Source: Paenibacillus sonchi (GTDB taxonomy: Bacteria; Bacillota; Bacilli; Paenibacillales; Paenibacillaceae). From it: a DNA stretch of 64,000 nucleotides. Position 1 is the first letter of the stretch. Each line of letters opens with the position of its first letter. Where the stretch lies: positions 7,006,001 through 7,070,000 of the forward strand of contig NZ_CP068595.1 of the NCBI RefSeq assembly GCF_016772475.1, given 5' to 3'. The notes beneath the pieces were generated by a model. It did not search any database and had not been told where the DNA came from. It worked only from the letters and a program-made list of their open reading frames with translations. The position numbers and the translations under genes were made by a program. Shown one piece after another: positions 61,478-64,000 of this stretch.

Positions 61478-61693
61478 ATGGCGATTATAATCAATATTGA
61501 TGTAATGCTGGCTAAGCGAAAAATGAGTGTCACCGAGCTGTCCGAGAGGGTTGGCATCACGATGGCTAATCTTTCAATTCTTAAAAACGGCAAGGCAAAA
61601 GCAGTTCGTTTATCCACGTTAGAGGCAATTTGCAAGGCTCTGGAATGCCAGCCTGGAGATATACTGGAATACAGAAGCGACGAAGAAACTTAA
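61478..61693 (+). CDS. XRE-family (YozG-like) transcriptional regulator
   Basis: A 71-aa single-domain HTH protein: INIDVMLAKRKMSVTELSERVGITMANLSILKNGKAKAVRLSTLEAICKALECQPGDILEY. It belongs to the YozG group that accompanies DUF2975 membrane proteins; the pair may form a small sensory or defence module. GAGGTGAAG precedes ATG 61478. Confidence 0.9.
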   Translation: MAIIINIDVMLAKRKMSVTELSERVGITMANLSILKNGKAKAVRLSTLEAICKALECQPGDILEYRSDEET

Positions 61694-61738
61694 AGCTTAA
61701 CAAGCGGACATATGCTAACAGGGCACAATGGCTTACAA

Positions 61739-61796
61739 AAAACAGCGGCAGCTTCGGACTTTATATTTTGTCCATGGCTGCCGCTGTTTCTTTTGT
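61739..61796 (+). terminator. Terminator between the XRE and GH30 genes
   Basis: AAACAGCGGCAGC pairs with GCTGCCGCTGTTT, inner GGAC/GTCC, then CTTTTG. It lies between converging genes and can serve both. Confidence 0.85.
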
Positions 61797-61803
61797 GCTC
61801 AGA

Positions 61804-63153
61804 TCAGTCTACTCCATTGGGGTGTTTCTTCACCTGAAGTGACACAGCACTTTTGGGTGCCATGCTGAAGGTCAGCAGCTCCTCTCCCGGCAATCTCACC
61901 GCCACGATTTCAAGCTTTTCCCCGTCGTTGAACAGGACTGCTCCCACCGATCCGTCCAGGTTGCGGAAGGCAGCGGAAGTAACTGCGGGATGAGTAGAAT
62001 GGGACTCCAGCCGCAAGGCCTTGGGCCGGATGACTTTGCTGAAATGAGCCAGCGCGTAGTAGTCAAGCGTATACGTTAGCTCCCGGGTCTGCTGGTCGAT
62101 CCGGACAATACCACGGCAGGTGCTTCTGCCGAAGCCCGGCACCGCCGGCCCGTTCTGCTCATCCAATGCCATATTCCACAGGACAAACGATTTGCTGTGA
62201 TTGCGCAGAATCTCTATCCCTGTGCGGATCACATTGGAGAAGGCCTGTTCAAAAGGCGGAATCCATTCGCCGCCGGAGCCTTCGGTGAAATGCACTTCTT
62301 TATCTTCAAAAACCAACTTCACCCGGGACTGCGCCGAAGCCGTGCCGCCATACCAGTGCCAGGCGACCCCGTCCACCGCTTCTCCGGCAGCCGCAAGCAC
62401 GGCGAGCGGATAATCCGGCCGGTCCCAGTTGTGGTCATAGCAGAGAATTTTGGCGTTGATCTTATGCTTTACAAACGCAGGCTTCAGGTGCTCCCGAACA
62501 AAAATGGCCTGCTCTTCCGGCAGCATAAGCATCCCCGGATAATGATGCGGTTCGAACAGCGGCTCATTCTGCGGAGTGACGGCATAAACAGGAAGCCCGT
62601 GCTCGGCGTACGCCTGAATGTATCTGACAAAATAACCGGCATACACTCCGTAATATTCCGGCTTCAGCCTGCCTGTGATCATCGACCCGCTGGTCTTCAT
62701 CCAGCCCGGCGTGCTCCAGGGCGAAGCCATCAGCTTAACCGCCGGATTCAGCGCCACCGCCTGCTGCAGCAGCGGAATGATGTCCTCTTCATCATGGGCG
62801 ACAGAGAACCGGTTCAGTTCCATATCGGTTTCCCCTTCAGAGAGATCATTATAGCTGTACACCGTTCTGGCGTAATCCGAGGCGCCCATCGGATTGCGCA
62901 AGACGGATAAGCCAATTCCGGCTGCCGGATCGAACAGCCTCTTCATCAGCTCCGTCCTTTGCTCCGGGCTCAGCACCCGGTTGATCAGATACGCCGCCGA
63001 ATCGGTAAAGGAAGCCCCAAAGCCATCCATCTCCTGGTAGGTCTGACTTTCATCAATGGTAACGGTGACGGTCGCCTGCTCTGAAGCACCTACTTTCTGT
63101 TGTTCAGGCGGCTGCTTGATGAACAGCTCGTTTTCGCCTGTGGACCTGTACAT
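61804..63153 (-). CDS. GH30 glycoside hydrolase (glucosylceramidase-like)
   Basis: A 449-aa cytoplasmic GH30 enzyme. YQEMDGFGASFTDSAAYLI is the N-terminal strand; the acid/base glutamate is in VTPQNEPLFEPHHYPGM and the nucleophile in VHFTEGSGGEW, with LWNMALDEQNGP after it. The C-terminal beta domain ends in VSLQVKKHPNGVD. No signal peptide. Relatives act on beta-glucosides, beta-xylosides or beta-fucosides; the exact substrate is open. ATG 63153 follows CAGGAG at six bases; a TTG at 63168 behind GGGGAGGGG is an equal alternative. A solute-binding protein gene lies 38 bp upstream. Confidence 0.92.
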   Translation of the reverse strand: MYRSTGENELFIKQPPEQQKVGASEQATVTVTIDESQTYQEMDGFGASFTDSAAYLINRVLSPEQRTELMKRLFDPAAGIGLSVLRNPMGASDYARTVYSYNDLSEGETDMELNRFSVAHDEEDIIPLLQQAVALNPAVKLMASPWSTPGWMKTSGSMITGRLKPEYYGVYAGYFVRYIQAYAEHGLPVYAVTPQNEPLFEPHHYPGMLMLPEEQAIFVREHLKPAFVKHKINAKILCYDHNWDRPDYPLAVLAAAGEAVDGVAWHWYGGTASAQSRVKLVFEDKEVHFTEGSGGEWIPPFEQAFSNVIRTGIEILRNHSKSFVLWNMALDEQNGPAVPGFGRSTCRGIVRIDQQTRELTYTLDYYALAHFSKVIRPKALRLESHSTHPAVTSAAFRNLDGSVGAVLFNDGEKLEIVAVRLPGEELLTFSMAPKSAVSLQVKKHPNGVD

Positions 63154-63191
63154 GATAAGCTCCTGCAATGTGGTTCCCCTCCCCGCCTGGT

Positions 63192-64000
63192 TTACTTCAG
63201 CCCCAGCTTTTCCTTGTTCTTCTTCATCTTCTCCGTGCGGATTTCTACAATTTTATCCCAGTTGTTATTATCCAGGAAGGTTTTGTAGTCGGCCAGGAGG
63301 CTGTCAAAGCTTGCATCATCCTTGGAGCGGAGCATACTGACCATGGTTGTGTTCCACTTGGTGTTGATAGCGCTCAGGGCCCGTGCTTCCGGTGTACCCT
63401 GGTCCGGATTGATGTTCTCCAGAATAAAATGCGGCTTCAGCTTGCCTTTGCCCCATTCCTGCATCTGCTTGATGGATTCGGGAAAGGCGTCTTCACTCAG
63501 GGCTTTGTCGCGGTCATGCCCGAAGAACATGAATTCGCCCAGCCGGTAATCCTTTTTGAATTTGTCAGCATTGTTTAATTGCAGATCCTTCACCGCAGGC
63601 AGCAGCTCTACCTTGCCGTTCGCGTTGACCTGGTAGGTTTCGCCTTCAATACCGTAGTTCATCAGCTTCTGGCCTTCGTCACTGAGCAGGTAGGTGAAGA
63701 TCTGCATGGCCTTGGCCGGGTCTTTGCATTTCTTGGTAATGAAGCTGATCATCCAGCCGGTAATTCCGGACTGGTTCAGCGTTGGCGCATGGCCCACTGT
63801 GCTCTGCGGCCCGTCGATGGCAATATACTCCTTGCCGGGATTCGCACTCATGTAGATCTGCAGATTGCCGCCCTGCTGAGGCGTTCCGTCAAGCAGCATG
63901 GTGGCGTATTTGCCGGATTTGACCTTTTCTTCAAAAGCCGTTCCGTCATCGGCAAAGCTGTCATCGCTGATTGCGCCGTCTCTATACACGGCATTTATCG
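63192..64000 (-). CDS. Extracellular solute-binding protein (3' part only)
   Basis: The C-terminal 269 codons of a large solute-binding protein with a DUF3502 C-terminal domain; the start lies beyond the right edge. Visible segments: INAVYRDGAISDDSFADDG, GTPQQGGNLQIYMSANPGKEYIAIDGP, GITGWMISFITKKCKDPAKAMQIFTYLLSDEGQ, and a DUF3502-type C-terminus (SAINTKWNTTMVSML, LDNNNWDKIVEIRTEKMKKNKEKLGLK). Such proteins capture oligosaccharides for LplB/LplC importers, presumably upstream in the same operon. The following GH30 gene would process the sugar. Confidence 0.9.
   Translation of the reverse strand, partial: INAVYRDGAISDDSFADDGTAFEEKVKSGKYATMLLDGTPQQGGNLQIYMSANPGKEYIAIDGPQSTVGHAPTLNQSGITGWMISFITKKCKDPAKAMQIFTYLLSDEGQKLMNYGIEGETYQVNANGKVELLPAVKDLQLNNADKFKKDYRLGEFMFFGHDRDKALSEDAFPESIKQMQEWGKGKLKPHFILENINPDQGTPEARALSAINTKWNTTMVSMLRSKDDASFDSLLADYKTFLDNNNWDKIVEIRTEKMKKNKEKLGLK

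Overview
The window is about 53% GC, and its gene content and strong GGAGG-type ribosome binding sites fit a Paenibacillus-like member of the Bacillota. Supporting markers are LplABC/YtcQ-type sugar ABC transporters next to YesM/YesN-type two-component systems, a Bce-type antibiotic-sensing module, a copper-amine-oxidase-like stalk protein, viroplasmin-RNase H, YflT, and pectin-sugar genes. I see no rRNA, tRNA, CRISPR array or intact insertion sequence.

Layout. 1-4.7 kb: a BceRS-BceAB peptide-antibiotic sensing and detoxification module, with an old-yellow-enzyme gene (namA) and a marR gene lying between its two halves. 5-10.5 kb: a methyltransferase, a 12-bp tandem repeat, a merR-dehydrogenase pair sharing an operator-like palindrome, an AIM24-type protein, a YitT membrane protein with a structured leader, and a short Crp/Fnr regulator. 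10.7-16.4 kb: a compact six-gene operon of the uncharacterised STM4015-STM4014-STM4013-STM4012-STM4011 type (leucine-rich-repeat protein, ATP-grasp protein, sulfatase-fold hydrolase, two radical SAM proteins) ending in an APS kinase gene. This is the best candidate for an undescribed system. 16.4-17.4 kb is repeat-rich. 17.5-21.2 kb: fruRKA fructose operon. 21.6-33 kb: mixed housekeeping and stress genes (YflT, AI-2E-type permease, ung, RNase H, TetR/lipoprotein pair, manganese catalase, AlkC-like repair protein) and a 0.9-kb repeat island. 33.6-40.9 kb: uronate and pectin-derived sugar catabolism (LacI regulator, uxaB, uxaA, uxaC, rhamnogalacturonan acetylesterase-like enzyme, sugar isomerase). 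41-45.5 kb: GH38 alpha-mannosidase with its own LacI regulator, both preceded by the same palindrome. 45.7-51.5 kb: nadE, a GreA-like factor, a methyltransferase, an Rrf2 regulator, and a YjdI/YjdJ pair. 51.6-59.8 kb: a carbohydrate ABC transporter, whose operon is interrupted by a foreign-looking 1.1-kb segment, and its YesMN-type sensor system. 59.9-64 kb: a DUF4179-like secreted protein, a DUF2975-XRE pair, a GH30 glycosidase and the end of a second solute-binding protein.

Two features cut across the window. First, eight genes are each broken by a net one-base shift (six losses, two gains), and four of the losses are repaired by one extra base in an A or T run. Joined frames give full-length proteins, so consensus sequencing error is the simplest explanation, and gene-loss claims should wait until it is checked. 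Second, several families of short dispersed repeats occupy the gaps: a roughly 220-bp MITE-like element with terminal inverted repeats (two full copies and one partial), an AAGTGGAAAAAG-core repeat, and a recurrent GC-rich hairpin.
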